This document shows positions 28,265 through 36,870 of a stretch of 52,173 nt of DNA, one piece after another (within the stretch, counting starts at the first letter, position 1; each line of letters begins with the position of its first letter). The notes under the pieces are model-generated. The model did not search any database and was not told where the DNA came from. It was given only the letters and a program-made list of their open reading frames with translations. The position numbers and the translations under genes were made by a program. The stretch is from Longimicrobiales bacterium. Lineage in GTDB: Bacteria; Gemmatimonadota; Gemmatimonadetes; Longimicrobiales; Gaopeijiaceae. The stretch covers positions 1 through 52,173 of the forward strand of contig JANQRP010000037.1 in the NCBI GenBank assembly GCA_028284495.1, in the 5' to 3' direction.

Positions 28265-28797
28265 CAGTGGGTGTCGACGACCTTCCCCGCCTCGTCGACC
28301 TCGTAGAAGCCGAGGTCCCGCCCGGTGCGCGCCTTCGCGATCCAGAGGATCTGGCCGGTGTGCATCGAGAAGTGCTCGACGACGTGATAGAGGGCTTCTC
28401 CGACCGTCGTCTCGAGGCCCTGGATCGAACGGGGCCGGGTAAGCTCGTCGGGCGTGAGCGCCGCCACCACCCGCCCGGCATCCTCCAAGGCGGACGCGAG
28501 GCGGCCCCGGACCTCCTCGAGCGGCTCGGGAGGAGCCCCGAACTCGCTGGCACGATCCCGCCGGTCGGGCGCGCCGCCAATGCCGTGCACGACCCACTGG
28601 CGGACGTTGCCGGACAGGTGGCGGATGAGATGCCCGATCGAGTTGGTCCCCGGAACCGGACGCCACCAGGCGTCGTCCGGTCCCAGAAGGGCCAGCGCGC
28701 CATCGATCTTCGCGGGGTACTCGGCCACGAGGTACCGCAGGCTCGTGTCGAGGAAGATCCGCCCCGGGTCGGGCGGAGGGTCGAAGCCGACCGTCAC
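28261..28797 (-). CDS. DinB-like putative metal-binding four-helix protein
   Basis: 178 residues, GTG start 28797 overlapping the stop of the HTH gene (GTGA). DinB/DUF1572-like four-helix bundle with three metal-ligand histidines at the typical places: SIGHLIRHLSGNVRQW in helix 2 and EALYHVVEHFSMHTGQILW in helix 3. Family members include bacillithiol S-transferases and other thiol-dependent enzymes. Substrate unknown. A second DinB-like protein is encoded at 29342, divergently, across 119 bp from the HTH gene. Confidence 0.85.
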   Translation of the reverse strand: MTVGFDPPPDPGRIFLDTSLRYLVAEYPAKIDGALALLGPDDAWWRPVPGTNSIGHLIRHLSGNVRQWVVHGIGGAPDRRDRASEFGAPPEPLEEVRGRLASALEDAGRVVAALTPDELTRPRSIQGLETTVGEALYHVVEHFSMHTGQILWIAKARTGRDLGFYEVDEAGKVVDTHW

Positions 28798-29222
28798 CGG
28801 CGGGACTTCTTCCTCTTCTTCGGCTTGCGGCCCTGATTGGGGTGCTCCAGATGCTGCCAGGTCTCGCCCCGGCGAAGCATGTGGATCGTGCTGGCCGCCA
28901 CGCCGAGCTTGCGTGCCCACTCCGCCCCGGACGTCGCCCAGCGGTCGGCCTCCTCGTCCCAGTCGTCCAGGATGGTCCGCGCCTGCTTGAGCGTCAGTTC
29001 CGCGTGCGGAGACCGCTCCCCCTGGAGCCATACGTTGTGTCCGCCCCAGCGGCCCGCATGCTGCAGCGGACCGGGGAGGTGCTTGCCCGAGGTGCCCATA
29101 CAGTAGTGCCGCACCTGATCGGCTGTATACTTCGGGTACTTGCGCGAGATCTCGGCGTACGAGCGGCCAGAAGCTGCAAGGTCGCGCCACTTTACGACGA
29201 GGGAGCCCGGCGGTTTCGCCAT
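28794..29222 (-). CDS. Small basic DNA-binding protein with two HTH-like segments
   Basis: 142 residues, start 29222. Two helix-turn-helix-like units: SYAEISRKYPKYTADQVRHYCMG near the N-terminus, and ATSGAEWARKLGVAASTIHMLRRGETWQHL near the C-terminus, with a very basic tail (KPKKRKKSRR). The LTLKQARTIL...GVAASTIHMLRRGETW pattern resembles the DNA-binding repeats found in phage proteins and next to HNH/NUMOD modules; no nuclease motif is seen here. It heads an operon of overlapping genes (DinB, hydrolase, DUF1648) and may regulate it through repeats in 29250-29332. Phage origin is possible but unproven. Confidence 0.75.
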   Translation of the reverse strand: MAKPPGSLVVKWRDLAASGRSYAEISRKYPKYTADQVRHYCMGTSGKHLPGPLQHAGRWGGHNVWLQGERSPHAELTLKQARTILDDWDEEADRWATSGAEWARKLGVAASTIHMLRRGETWQHLEHPNQGRKPKKRKKSRR

Positions 29223-29249
29223 GGGGTGTCTCCTCAGATGGACAGTGGT

Positions 29250-29274
29250 GGCCTGATGGATGGACAGTCAGGCC
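29250..29274. promoter_or_regulatory. Inverted repeat between HTH gene and divergent DinB gene
   Basis: Perfect 7-bp arms GGCCTGA (29250-29256) and TCAGGCC (29268-29274) with an 11-base spacer. Located 28 bp upstream of the HTH gene start and 68 bp upstream of the DinB ATG, it is placed for an operator acting on one or both divergent genes. Function is inferred. Confidence 0.45.
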
Positions 29275-29304
29275 TTCGTCAGCCATGGTACGGTCGCGAG
29301 GGCC

Positions 29305-29332
29305 CTTTCACAAGGAAGCTTTCACAGGGAAG
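29305..29332 (+). repeat. 14-bp tandem repeat before DinB start
   Basis: Two adjacent 14-base copies (CTTTCACAAGGAAG then CTTTCACAGGGAAG, one mismatch) end 9 bp before the ATG at 29342. Each copy contains a purine-rich GGAAG, so the second may also serve as the ribosome-binding site. Could be an operator or translation control element. Confidence 0.5.
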
Positions 29333-29341
29333 ACGCTGTTC

Positions 29342-29914
29342 ATGGCCCGCACTCCGGCAGATCCGTTCGACGAGTGGCACGACCAGCTCGCGACGCAACG
29401 CAGCAGGATTCGCGCGTTCGGTGACTTCGAGCCGGACGTGTTCAACCGGCGCCCCGAAGAGGGGAAGTGGTCGATCGGCGAGAACCTCGAGCACCTTTCG
29501 CTCTCCCTCGGCCCCTACCTCGGCGCGATGGAGCTGGCCATCGACGGAGCCCGGACCGCGGGACGAACCGGGACCGGACCGTGGAAGCGGGGTCTGTTCA
29601 TCGGGTGGTTCGTGAAGTCGGTCGAGCCTCCGGTGAAGACGAGGTTTCCGACCTTCCGCGCGCTCGTGCCCGCCGAGGCGCTCGACCGAGACCGGGTGGT
29701 CGAACAGCTCCTGCGGTTGACCGGCGACTTCGGCGGGGTGATCGACGCCATGCGCGGACTCGACCTGGGCGGGATCCGCTTTCCCTCGCCGGTACTCCCG
29801 CTCCTCAAGCTCGACCTCGGCAGTGGCGTGGATCTGATGCTCGGGCACAACCGACGGCACCTGTGGGCGGCCGACCGGATCCTCGCCCGCGAGCCGGATC
29901 ACGACGCGGTCTGA
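29342..29914 (+). CDS. DinB superfamily protein
   Basis: 190 residues, start 29342 after GGAAG. DinB-like four-helix bundle: FDEWHDQLATQRSRIRAFGDFEPDVFNRRPEEGKWSIGENLEHLSLSLGPYL and a C-terminal LMLGHNRRHLWAADRIL supply the usual three His metal ligands. Predicted thiol S-transferase or metal-binding enzyme of unknown substrate. It is paralogous in fold to the product of 28261-28797. Its TGA directly abuts the TGA of the convergent hydrolase (TGATCA, no gap). Confidence 0.85.
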   Translation: MARTPADPFDEWHDQLATQRSRIRAFGDFEPDVFNRRPEEGKWSIGENLEHLSLSLGPYLGAMELAIDGARTAGRTGTGPWKRGLFIGWFVKSVEPPVKTRFPTFRALVPAEALDRDRVVEQLLRLTGDFGGVIDAMRGLDLGGIRFPSPVLPLLKLDLGSGVDLMLGHNRRHLWAADRILAREPDHDAV

Positions 29915-30790
29915 TCAGCGCGCGGCGATCGCCGCCTCGAGGAACCGCCGGATCGCCGGCGCCGTCACGGCGCGCCAGGTGGCGTGGCCCGGCCACACGA
30001 GTTCGAAGTGCCCGGCATCCGGAACCTCGTGCGCCTCGGCCGGGTCGCCCGAGGCCGCAGCGCACCGCGCGTAGCGCTCGACGTGCGCGGTCGGCACGGT
30101 CCAATCCAGCTCGCCCGAGAGAAGGAGCTGCGGCACCCCGATGGGGAGCAGCCCGGCGGGGTCCGCGAGCGCCATCCGGTCGGGCCGCCGGTCGGGCTCG
30201 CCCGCCAACAGGTCCGACACCGCCGAGGCCGGACATCCGCGGTCCGAACGCGCATGGAAGTCGCCGAGATCCGTGATCGGCGCGAGTCCGACGACGCCGA
30301 TCGGCCGAAGCGGATCGACGCCGCGCAGGCGCGCTCCATCGCCGGAGGTGCGCAGCGACGGGCGTGCCGCGAGCCAGAGGGCGAGGTGGCCACCCGACGA
30401 GTGTCCGACGGTAACGATCCGGGAGAGGTCGAGGCGGTACGGCTCCGCGAACGTCCGCAGGTGATCGAAGGCGCGCCCGACGTCCTCGAGCATCCCCGGC
30501 CACGCGCCGCCCACATCGTCGCGGCGCACGAACGTCGGCGACCAGGTCGCCCACCCGAATCGGGTCAGCGCGTCCGAGAGGTGGCTCATGTAGTCCGGGT
30601 CGGCGATCGCGCTCCAGCACCCACCGTGCACCACCACGGCCACCGGGTGCGGTCCGGGACCCGCCGGCAGGCGGAGCTGGCCCGGCGTGGCGGGACCGTC
30701 CTCCCGCGCGATCGATACACCCGCGGCGGCCGGCTCGAGGGCGCGGAACGCCTCCCACTCGATCGGGCGCGGCGTGTCGTCCGTGCTCAT
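29915..30790 (-). CDS. Alpha/beta hydrolase, kynurenine-formamidase/BD-FAE-like
   Basis: 291 residues, start 30790. Motifs: HGGCW (55-59) forming the oxyanion hole as in kynurenine formamidases and BD-FAE esterases, nucleophile Ser131 in GHSSGG, acid Asp in SGELDWTVP and His in PDAGHFELV. Predicted cytoplasmic esterase, amidase or formamidase; no tryptophan-catabolism genes adjoin it, so the substrate is open. Lies 13 bp downstream of msrA on the same strand and is probably co-transcribed with it. Confidence 0.88.
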   Translation of the reverse strand: MSTDDTPRPIEWEAFRALEPAAAGVSIAREDGPATPGQLRLPAGPGPHPVAVVVHGGCWSAIADPDYMSHLSDALTRFGWATWSPTFVRRDDVGGAWPGMLEDVGRAFDHLRTFAEPYRLDLSRIVTVGHSSGGHLALWLAARPSLRTSGDGARLRGVDPLRPIGVVGLAPITDLGDFHARSDRGCPASAVSDLLAGEPDRRPDRMALADPAGLLPIGVPQLLLSGELDWTVPTAHVERYARCAAASGDPAEAHEVPDAGHFELVWPGHATWRAVTAPAIRRFLEAAIAAR

Positions 30791-30803
30791 GCGCCCGAAC
30801 CGC

Positions 30804-31355
30804 TCAGACGCCGCTCCTCAGCCTGTCCGCGAAGGCCTCACGGAACTTCAGGACCTTCGGTTCGATCACGACGCGGCAGTAGGGCTGCGACGGGTTCCGA
30901 CGGTAGTAGTCGTCGTGGACGGCTTCGGCCGGCCAGAACCGCTCGAGCGGCGCGACCTCCGTCACCAGCGGCGCGCCCCACACCCCCGCCGCCTCGACCT
31001 CCGACATCACCGCACGCGCGGCGTCGCGCTGGACGTCGTCGTGGGTCAGGATGATCGAGCGGTACTGAGGGCCCCGGTCGGCGCCCTGGCGGTCCCGGGT
31101 CGTCGGATCGTGGATCGTGAAGAAGACACGCAGCACGTCCTCGTAGGCGACGACCTCCGGGTCGAACTCGACCTGCACGACCTCGGCGTGGCCCGTCTTT
31201 CCTCCGCACACCTGCCGGTAGGTCGGATCGGCGACGTGTCCGCCCGCGTACCCGCTCTGCACCGACCGCACGCCGTCGAGCTCCTGGTAGACCGCCTCCA
31301 GGCACCAGAAGCACCCGCCCCCGAGGGTCGCCGTCTCCACCTTCCGATCCGTCAC
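30804..31355 (-). CDS. msrA: Peptide-methionine (S)-S-oxide reductase MsrA
   Basis: 183 residues. Repairs oxidised methionine using thioredoxin. GTG start at 31355 with GGAGG 8 bases upstream; the overlapping ATG nearby is out of frame. Catalytic GCFWC (C15 nucleophile, C18) is followed by VYQELDGVRSVQSGYAGG, YRQVCGGKTGHAEVVQVEFDP and FFTIHDPTT, all diagnostic. No MsrB domain is fused. First gene of a two-gene unit with the hydrolase; divergent from the aminotransferase gene. Confidence 0.97.
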   Translation of the reverse strand: MTDRKVETATLGGGCFWCLEAVYQELDGVRSVQSGYAGGHVADPTYRQVCGGKTGHAEVVQVEFDPEVVAYEDVLRVFFTIHDPTTRDRQGADRGPQYRSIILTHDDVQRDAARAVMSEVEAAGVWGAPLVTEVAPLERFWPAEAVHDDYYRRNPSQPYCRVVIEPKVLKFREAFADRLRSGV

Positions 31356-31430
31356 CTTCCATTCCTCCTTCGCCGCGCCCACCTTCCCGGCCCGGCCGCT
31401 CCTGGTTCGGCTGCCCGAGTTCGACGTCCC

Positions 31431-32714
31431 ATGTCCAATCCCCCGTTCGCCGCGAGAGTTCACGTGCCCGCCGATCGCACCTTCGACCCGGCTTCCGTCC
31501 GGCCCCTCTTCCCGGCCCTGGAACGGCGTCAGAACGGACACCCGGTTGCGTACTTCGACGGCCCGGGAGGCACGCAGGTGCCGTCGCTCGTGGTCGACGC
31601 GATGCGCGACTACCTGCTCCGCCACAACGCCAACACGCACTGGGCCTACCCCGCGAGCGCCGAGACCGACGAGATCATCAGCGCGTCGAAGCGGGCGCTC
31701 GGTGCCTTCGTGGGAGGTGCTTCCGACGGGATCGCGTTCGGCGCGAACATGACGTCGCTGCTCTATCACTTCACGCGCGCGCTCGCGCCGGCGATCTCCG
31801 CCGACGACGAGATCGTGACCACGCGCCTCGACCACCAGGCGAACATCGCGCCGTGGGTCCGCCTCGCCCGGGAGACGGGCGCCACCGTCCGGCCGATCCC
31901 CTTCGACGTCCGGACCGGGATGCTCGACATGGCGGCGTTCGCCGACGCGATCGGCCCGAGGACGCGGTGGATCGCGGTCGGCGCGGCTTCGAACGCGCTC
32001 GGGACGATCAACGACGTCGCCTCCCTGCGCCCGCTCGCCGACGAGGTCGGCGCCCGCATCCTCGTGGACGCGGTCCACTACGCCGCGCACCATCGGCTCG
32101 ACGCTCGACGCATGGGCGCGGACGTGGTCGCCTGCTCTCCGTACAAGTTCTACGGGCCGCACCTGGGCGTCATGTGGGTCTCCGCCGAGGTTCTCGCCGA
32201 ACTCGACCCCGCGCGGCTCCCGTGTGCGGGCAGCGTGGGGGCGGAGGTTCTGGAGACGGGCACGCTCAGCCACGAGGGCATTGCGGGCGCCGCCGCCGCG
32301 GTGGAGTTCCTGGCCGGGCTCGGGGGAGGTCCGGGCGACGGGTCGGACGGCGAGTTCGCCCCACGCCTCGACGCCGCGTTCGCCCGTCTCGAAGCGCGGG
32401 GCGACGAGGTCGCGCGCCGGATGGGAGAGGGACTCGCCGCCATCCCAGGGGTGCGCGTGTACGGCCCCCCGGCCGATGGGGTCCGCACCACGACGTTCGG
32501 GTTCACCGTCCCGGGGCGCTCCAGCGAGGAGGTCACCCGCCGGCTCGCGGAGGATCTCGGCGTCTTCACCTCGCACGGCGACTTCTATGCGACCACGGTC
32601 ATCGAGGACCTCGGGGTAGGCCCCGACGGACTGGTCCGGGCGGGCGCCGCGTGCTTCACGACGGACGAGGAGATCGACCGGCTGCTGGAGGGCGTCGAGG
32701 CGCTGGTGCGCTGA
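31431..32714 (+). CDS. Cysteine desulfurase-like class V aminotransferase (VC1184 subfamily)
   Basis: 427 residues, start 31431. PLP-dependent class V fold: FPALERRQNGHPVAYFDGPGGTQVP at the start is typical of the VC1184-type cysteine desulfurase-like group, PLP Lys239 lies in ACSPYKFYGPHLG, preceded by the PLP-Asp in ILVDAVHYAAH. Unlike true SufS/IscS, the C-terminal active Cys loop (the usual RxGxHC) is not apparent; the matching site reads TSHGDFYA, so sulfur transfer is doubtful. Substrate unknown; could be a desulfurase, epimerase or aminotransferase. A YkgJ cysteine-cluster gene follows after 25 bp. Confidence 0.88.
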   Translation: MSNPPFAARVHVPADRTFDPASVRPLFPALERRQNGHPVAYFDGPGGTQVPSLVVDAMRDYLLRHNANTHWAYPASAETDEIISASKRALGAFVGGASDGIAFGANMTSLLYHFTRALAPAISADDEIVTTRLDHQANIAPWVRLARETGATVRPIPFDVRTGMLDMAAFADAIGPRTRWIAVGAASNALGTINDVASLRPLADEVGARILVDAVHYAAHHRLDARRMGADVVACSPYKFYGPHLGVMWVSAEVLAELDPARLPCAGSVGAEVLETGTLSHEGIAGAAAAVEFLAGLGGGPGDGSDGEFAPRLDAAFARLEARGDEVARRMGEGLAAIPGVRVYGPPADGVRTTTFGFTVPGRSSEEVTRRLAEDLGVFTSHGDFYATTVIEDLGVGPDGLVRAGAACFTTDEEIDRLLEGVEALVR

Positions 32715-32739
32715 CGTCCGGCGAGCCATCTTCCGGGCC

Positions 32740-33147
32740 ATGTCGGACCCCGCCTTCTACAGTTGCGCCCGCTGTCCGGCGTATTGCTGCTCGTACGCCC
32801 ACATCCCGGTGAACGAGCGGGACCTCCGGCGTCTCGCGCGGGGGCACGGGATCTCGATCGAGAAGGCCCGAAAGAATTTCACGAAGCGAGGCGACGACGA
32901 GACCCCGCGCGTCATGCGGCATCGTGACGACGAGATCTTCGAGAGTACCTGCATCTTCCTGGATCCCGAGACGCGCGGCTGCACGACGTACGAGTCGCGC
33001 CCGACTGCCTGCCGTCAGTACCCGGGAACCGTCCGGTGCGGGTACTACGACTTCCTCGCGTCCGAACGGGGGCGCTTCGACGAGGACGACCTCGTGATCA
33101 CGGCGTGGATCGCCGACACCGACGACGAGGACGAGGACGACGACTGA
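32740..33147 (+). CDS. YkgJ-family cysteine-cluster protein
   Basis: 135 residues. Zinc- or iron-chelating YkgJ/UPF0153-type signature: CARCPAYCC near the N-terminus, TCIFLDPETRGCTTYESRPTACRQYP in the middle and VRCGYYDF, giving the spaced Cys ligands of the CxxCxxxCC...C...C...C pattern. Very acidic C-terminal tail (DTDDEDEDDD). Function in the family is not established; a metal-site or Fe-S protein is likely. Probably co-transcribed with the upstream PLP enzyme. Confidence 0.88.
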   Translation: MSDPAFYSCARCPAYCCSYAHIPVNERDLRRLARGHGISIEKARKNFTKRGDDETPRVMRHRDDEIFESTCIFLDPETRGCTTYESRPTACRQYPGTVRCGYYDFLASERGRFDEDDLVITAWIADTDDEDEDDD

Positions 33148-33270
33148 GCACGCGCGCGGCCCGGCCGAGTGGCTCGCGCGCGGCGTCGAGGTCGGGACGT
33201 CCGATCGGATAGCCGCGAGCGTCGAGGTCGGTCGTGGTACGGCCCCCGCCTCCCGACCCACCATGACCCG

Positions 33271-34170
33271 ATGATCAGCGATCCGACGTCCACCGACACG
33301 CCCACCGCCGTCGTCACCGGAGCCAACTCCGGGGTCGGTTTCCACACCACCCGCCACCTCGTCGAGTACGGGTGGCACGTGGTCATGGTCTGCCGCTCCG
33401 AGGAGCGCGGGTCGGAGGCGTTGGCCGCCGTGCGGGAGGAGTATCCCGATGCCCGCGTGGATCTCGTGCTGCACGACCTCGGATCTCTGGACGACGTCGT
33501 CGTCCTCTCCGACCACCTCCGCGCTCTCCCGCGCCTCGACGCGCTGGTCAACAACGCCGGCCTCTACCGCCCCTCGCTCGAGCATACCGCGGACGGCTTC
33601 GAGACGACGATGGGGGTGAACCACGTGGCGCACATGCTCCTGACGCTCCGCCTGGAGGATCGGCTCCGTCGCCCGGGTGCCCGCGTGGTGAACGTCTCGT
33701 CCGAGGGACATCGCTCCGGAAGGCTCCGGCGGGCACCCATCGACGCCATCCTGCGCGGCCGCCAGCCGAAGTTCGGGGGCGTCCAGGCCTATTCCGACTC
33801 TAAGCTCGCAAACGTCCTGTTCACGCGTGAGATCGTGCGGCGCTGGAGCCCCGACGGGACCGTCGCCTTCTCCCTGCACCCCGGGGTCCTCTCCAGCCGA
33901 ATCTGGGACAACACCCGGGGGTTCGTCCGTGCGCTCTCCTTCCTGATCCGACCCTTCATGGAAGACCCGGAGGTCGGGGGGCGCGCCACTGCCGCGTGCG
34001 TCACGGACGACGGGCTCGCCGAGGACGACAACGGGGCCTACCTGAAGAAGTTCGAGGTCGTGAAGGCCGCACCGGACGGGCTCGACGACGATCTCGCGCT
34101 CGAGCTCTGGCGGGTCACCGAGGAGGCGATTCGTCCGTGGCTGTCCGACGACGGATCCGCTCCCCCGTGA
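33271..34170 (+). CDS. Short-chain dehydrogenase/reductase (retinol dehydrogenase-like)
   Basis: 299 residues, start 33271. Rossmann NAD(P) motif TGANSGVG, cofactor-specificity CRSEERG (Arg suggests NADPH), NNAG, catalytic Ser in VVNVSSEGH and YSDSKLAN (Tyr-x-x-x-Lys), then HPGVLSSRIW. Length and the long C-terminal extension fit the retinol dehydrogenase/WW-oxidoreductase-like classical SDRs. Substrate unknown. Its 3' end runs 56 bp into the convergent histidine-kinase gene (34115-34170). Confidence 0.93.
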   Translation: MISDPTSTDTPTAVVTGANSGVGFHTTRHLVEYGWHVVMVCRSEERGSEALAAVREEYPDARVDLVLHDLGSLDDVVVLSDHLRALPRLDALVNNAGLYRPSLEHTADGFETTMGVNHVAHMLLTLRLEDRLRRPGARVVNVSSEGHRSGRLRRAPIDAILRGRQPKFGGVQAYSDSKLANVLFTREIVRRWSPDGTVAFSLHPGVLSSRIWDNTRGFVRALSFLIRPFMEDPEVGGRATAACVTDDGLAEDDNGAYLKKFEVVKAAPDGLDDDLALELWRVTEEAIRPWLSDDGSAPP

Positions 34171-36217
34171 GCGCCTCGATGACGTCCTGAAGCCGGAACG
34201 GTTTCATCAGGACGGGCACGCCGTGCATCTCCTCGGTCCGCTCGGCGCCTCCGACGTTTCCGGTCATGAGCACCGCCGGCACGTCCTCGCGGATGTCGCG
34301 GAGTTCGGCCAGCGCCTCGACCCCACCCTTCCCCGGCATCGAGATGTCGAGGAGCGCCACATCGAAGCGATCCGGATCGTGCGAGAACCGACGCACCGCC
34401 TCCACCCCGTCCGACACCGCCTCCACCGTGGCGCCCGCCTCCCGGAGGAGTCGCGTCACGACCTCGCGTACCCCCGGCTCGTCGTCGGCGAGCAGCACCA
34501 CCGAATCGTTGAGCGACGCGGCAGGGTCGGTCTCGACGGGCAGCTGTTCGGGTTCGCGATCGGTGACGGGGAGGATGATTCTGAACCGGGCACCTCTACC
34601 GGGGCGCGACCGCAGTTCCAGGCGCCCGTCGTGCGCGACCACGATCCCGAGCACCGCAGCGAGCCCCAGTCCGCGGCCGGTCGGGCGCGTGGTGAAGAAC
34701 GGCTCGAAGATCCGCTCGCGGAGGTCGGGCTCCAGACCCCGGCCGTCGTCCTCCACGGTAAGGTGGACGAGGGCGCCCTCCCGCGGCACCGACCCCGAGA
34801 TCAGGTCCGCGTCCACGAGCTGATGGCGTGCGATCGGACCGGTGGAGATGCGCACGCTGCCGCGACCGTCCGGGAGCGCGGCCGCGGCGTTGGTGAGGAG
34901 GTTGAGCGTCACCCGGCGGAGCTGCGTCACGTCGCCCCACACGGGCCGCGCCGTTCCGCGCACGTCGACCTCGACCCGGGTCGCATCATCGAAGGAGACC
35001 GACACGAGCTCGGTCATCTCGGTGGCGACGTCGGCGAGGTCGACCGGCGCGTTCGAGACCCGCCCGCGGCCCGCGTACGCGAGCATCTGGCGGCAGATCT
35101 CGGCGGCGCGCTGTGACGCTCGCATGATCTCCTCCACGCTCTCGTTGGCCGGGTGGTCGCGGCCGAGCTTCCGGGTCGCCAGCTCCGAGTGCCCCATGAT
35201 CGAGACGAGCAGGTTGTTGAAGTCGTGGGCCACACCACCCGCGAGCACGCCGAGGCTCTCGACCTGCCGCGCCCGCGCGACCTCCTCCGACATGCGCCGA
35301 CGGTGCTCCTCGGCCTCGAGGCGGGCGGCCACTTCCCTCTCGCGTTCCTCGACCACGGCTGCCACGAACAGCGCGGTGACCGCGTTCACGGCAACGAAGA
35401 TCCAGAGCTGGAAGAGGGCGTCGGGCCCGGTGCTGCCGTCGGCCGGATTGAAGGGGCCCCGCCCGAGCGCCGTGAGGGCCATCACGGGGATCGCGAGCAG
35501 AAGGTTGGCCACCGCCGCGCCCACGAGTCGGAAGCGGAAGGCGCTCCAGACCAGAAGCGGGAACGGTGCGTACAGCAGCCGCCGCGACACCCCCGTCCCG
35601 CCCTCCGGCTCGAAGAGCAGCAGGCCGAGCGCGACGAGAACGACGCCGAGCGCCGCGGCCTCACCGGAGCGCTCGCGGACCCGCTCGAGGCTGCCGTGCC
35701 AGAGGGACAGCAGAACGGGCACGCCCAGCAGGATGCCGTTGGCGTGCGTCAGCCACCAGAACGCCAGGATGCGGGGAAACGGGATCGCGCCCGCGTCGGG
35801 AACGAACAGGCTGCGTGCGGTCACCGACACGAGCGATCCGACGAAGGCGGCCACCATCGCCCCACCCAGGACCAGGGTGGCGACGTCCCGACCCCGCTCG
35901 AGCGTCTCGCGGAAGTCGAAGCGACGGAAGAGGAAGAGCGCGACGCCCGCCTCGAGCGCGTTCCCGATCGACGCTCCAAACGCGAACGGAATCGGGTCGC
36001 GAGAAACGAGCACGACGATGAACTCGGCGACGAAGGTCCACGCCACGTAGCGGGCGCCGAAACGGAGCACCACGGTCACGGCGAGGCCCGACGGGAACCA
36101 GACGACGCGCGAGAAGTCGACCGGCACACCGATCCAGTCCGGATGGAGCGTGAGCAGCGACAGACCCACGAAGCCGACGACGAACGCCACCGGACCGAGC
36201 ACGTCCCGGCGGGTCAT
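34115..36217 (-). CDS. MASE1 hybrid sensor histidine kinase/response regulator
   Basis: 700 residues; start 36217 overlaps the upstream hydrolase stop (ATGA). MASE1-like membrane sensor with about eight helices (1-300; PVAFVVGFVGLSLLTLHPDWIGVPVDFSRVVWFPSGLAVTVVLRFG is typical), coiled linker rich in Glu/Arg, HisKA with phosphoacceptor His331 (GGVAHDFNNLL, as in PAS/NtrB-like hybrid kinases), HATPase with NLLTNAAAAL and DDGRGL and FFTTRPTGRGLGL, then a receiver domain with Asp624 (ALLDISMPG) and MKPFR. No output domain. Probably part of a phosphorelay; no Hpt gene is near. 3' end overlaps the SDR gene by 56 bp. Confidence 0.95.
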   Translation of the reverse strand: MTRRDVLGPVAFVVGFVGLSLLTLHPDWIGVPVDFSRVVWFPSGLAVTVVLRFGARYVAWTFVAEFIVVLVSRDPIPFAFGASIGNALEAGVALFLFRRFDFRETLERGRDVATLVLGGAMVAAFVGSLVSVTARSLFVPDAGAIPFPRILAFWWLTHANGILLGVPVLLSLWHGSLERVRERSGEAAALGVVLVALGLLLFEPEGGTGVSRRLLYAPFPLLVWSAFRFRLVGAAVANLLLAIPVMALTALGRGPFNPADGSTGPDALFQLWIFVAVNAVTALFVAAVVEEREREVAARLEAEEHRRRMSEEVARARQVESLGVLAGGVAHDFNNLLVSIMGHSELATRKLGRDHPANESVEEIMRASQRAAEICRQMLAYAGRGRVSNAPVDLADVATEMTELVSVSFDDATRVEVDVRGTARPVWGDVTQLRRVTLNLLTNAAAALPDGRGSVRISTGPIARHQLVDADLISGSVPREGALVHLTVEDDGRGLEPDLRERIFEPFFTTRPTGRGLGLAAVLGIVVAHDGRLELRSRPGRGARFRIILPVTDREPEQLPVETDPAASLNDSVVLLADDEPGVREVVTRLLREAGATVEAVSDGVEAVRRFSHDPDRFDVALLDISMPGKGGVEALAELRDIREDVPAVLMTGNVGGAERTEEMHGVPVLMKPFRLQDVIEALTGERIRRRTATDESPPR

Positions 36218-36870
36218 CGGATCCACCCCGCCAGGGTGTCGGCGACCTCGTCGAGCGCGTCGGCGTCGGTTCGACCGGAGCGTGCGAGGACGTGGAAGCC
36301 GTGGTCCGCCCCGTCCACGAGTCGCAACTCCGCTCTCGCTCCGAAGGACGTCACGGTCGCCTCGAGCAGGTCCCGGCGCGCGAGCCGATCGCGGGTCCCG
36401 CTCACGAACCGCAGTGGCACGCGGGTGTCCGCCAGGTGGTCGGCCCGATCGGTGGCGGGCCGGCCGGCCGGATGCAGGGGGAAGCCGACGAACACGAGGC
36501 CCCGCACACCGAGCGCCGACTCGGCGTCGGCCATCGACGCCACCCGCCCACCCATCGACTTGCCGCCCGCCCACACCGGACGGCCGCCCGCGCGATCGAG
36601 GGCGTGGCGAACCGCCGCCCGCAGCACCGGAACGAGCGTCGGGGGGCGGGGCGGCAGCGGCCGCCCCGCCGCGATGTACGGGAAGTCGAACCGGAGGGTC
36701 GCGACGCCGCGGTCCGCGAGTCGCTCGGCCAGCCCGCGCATGAAGACGTGGTCCATCCCCGCACCCGCGCCGTGCGCCAGAGCGAGAACACCCGCGTCGC
36801 CGTCCAGCCAGCGGCCGGGCACGGAGATCCCGGGGTCCACATCGATCCCGACCTCGTCAGCCGCCGCCAT
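36214..36870 (-). CDS. Alpha/beta hydrolase, KANL3/Tex30-like
   Basis: 218 residues. ATG 36870 lies inside the 3' end of the transporter gene (14-bp overlap) and the stop overlaps the kinase start. Motifs: LAHGAGAGMDHVFM (oxyanion region, characteristic of the KANL3/Tex30-like dienelactone-hydrolase branch), RFDFPYIAAGR, nucleophile Ser105 in GGKSMGGR, Asp in SGTRDRL, His in GADHGFH. Cytoplasmic hydrolase of unknown substrate. The tight overlaps suggest one transcript: transporter, hydrolase, kinase. Confidence 0.88.
   Translation of the reverse strand: MAAADEVGIDVDPGISVPGRWLDGDAGVLALAHGAGAGMDHVFMRGLAERLADRGVATLRFDFPYIAAGRPLPPRPPTLVPVLRAAVRHALDRAGGRPVWAGGKSMGGRVASMADAESALGVRGLVFVGFPLHPAGRPATDRADHLADTRVPLRFVSGTRDRLARRDLLEATVTSFGARAELRLVDGADHGFHVLARSGRTDADALDEVADTLAGWIR

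Noticed and set aside
28794..29222. HNH or homing endonuclease
   Set aside because: The HTH segments resemble the repeat found near such nucleases, but no HNH, GIY-YIG or LAGLIDADG motif is present.
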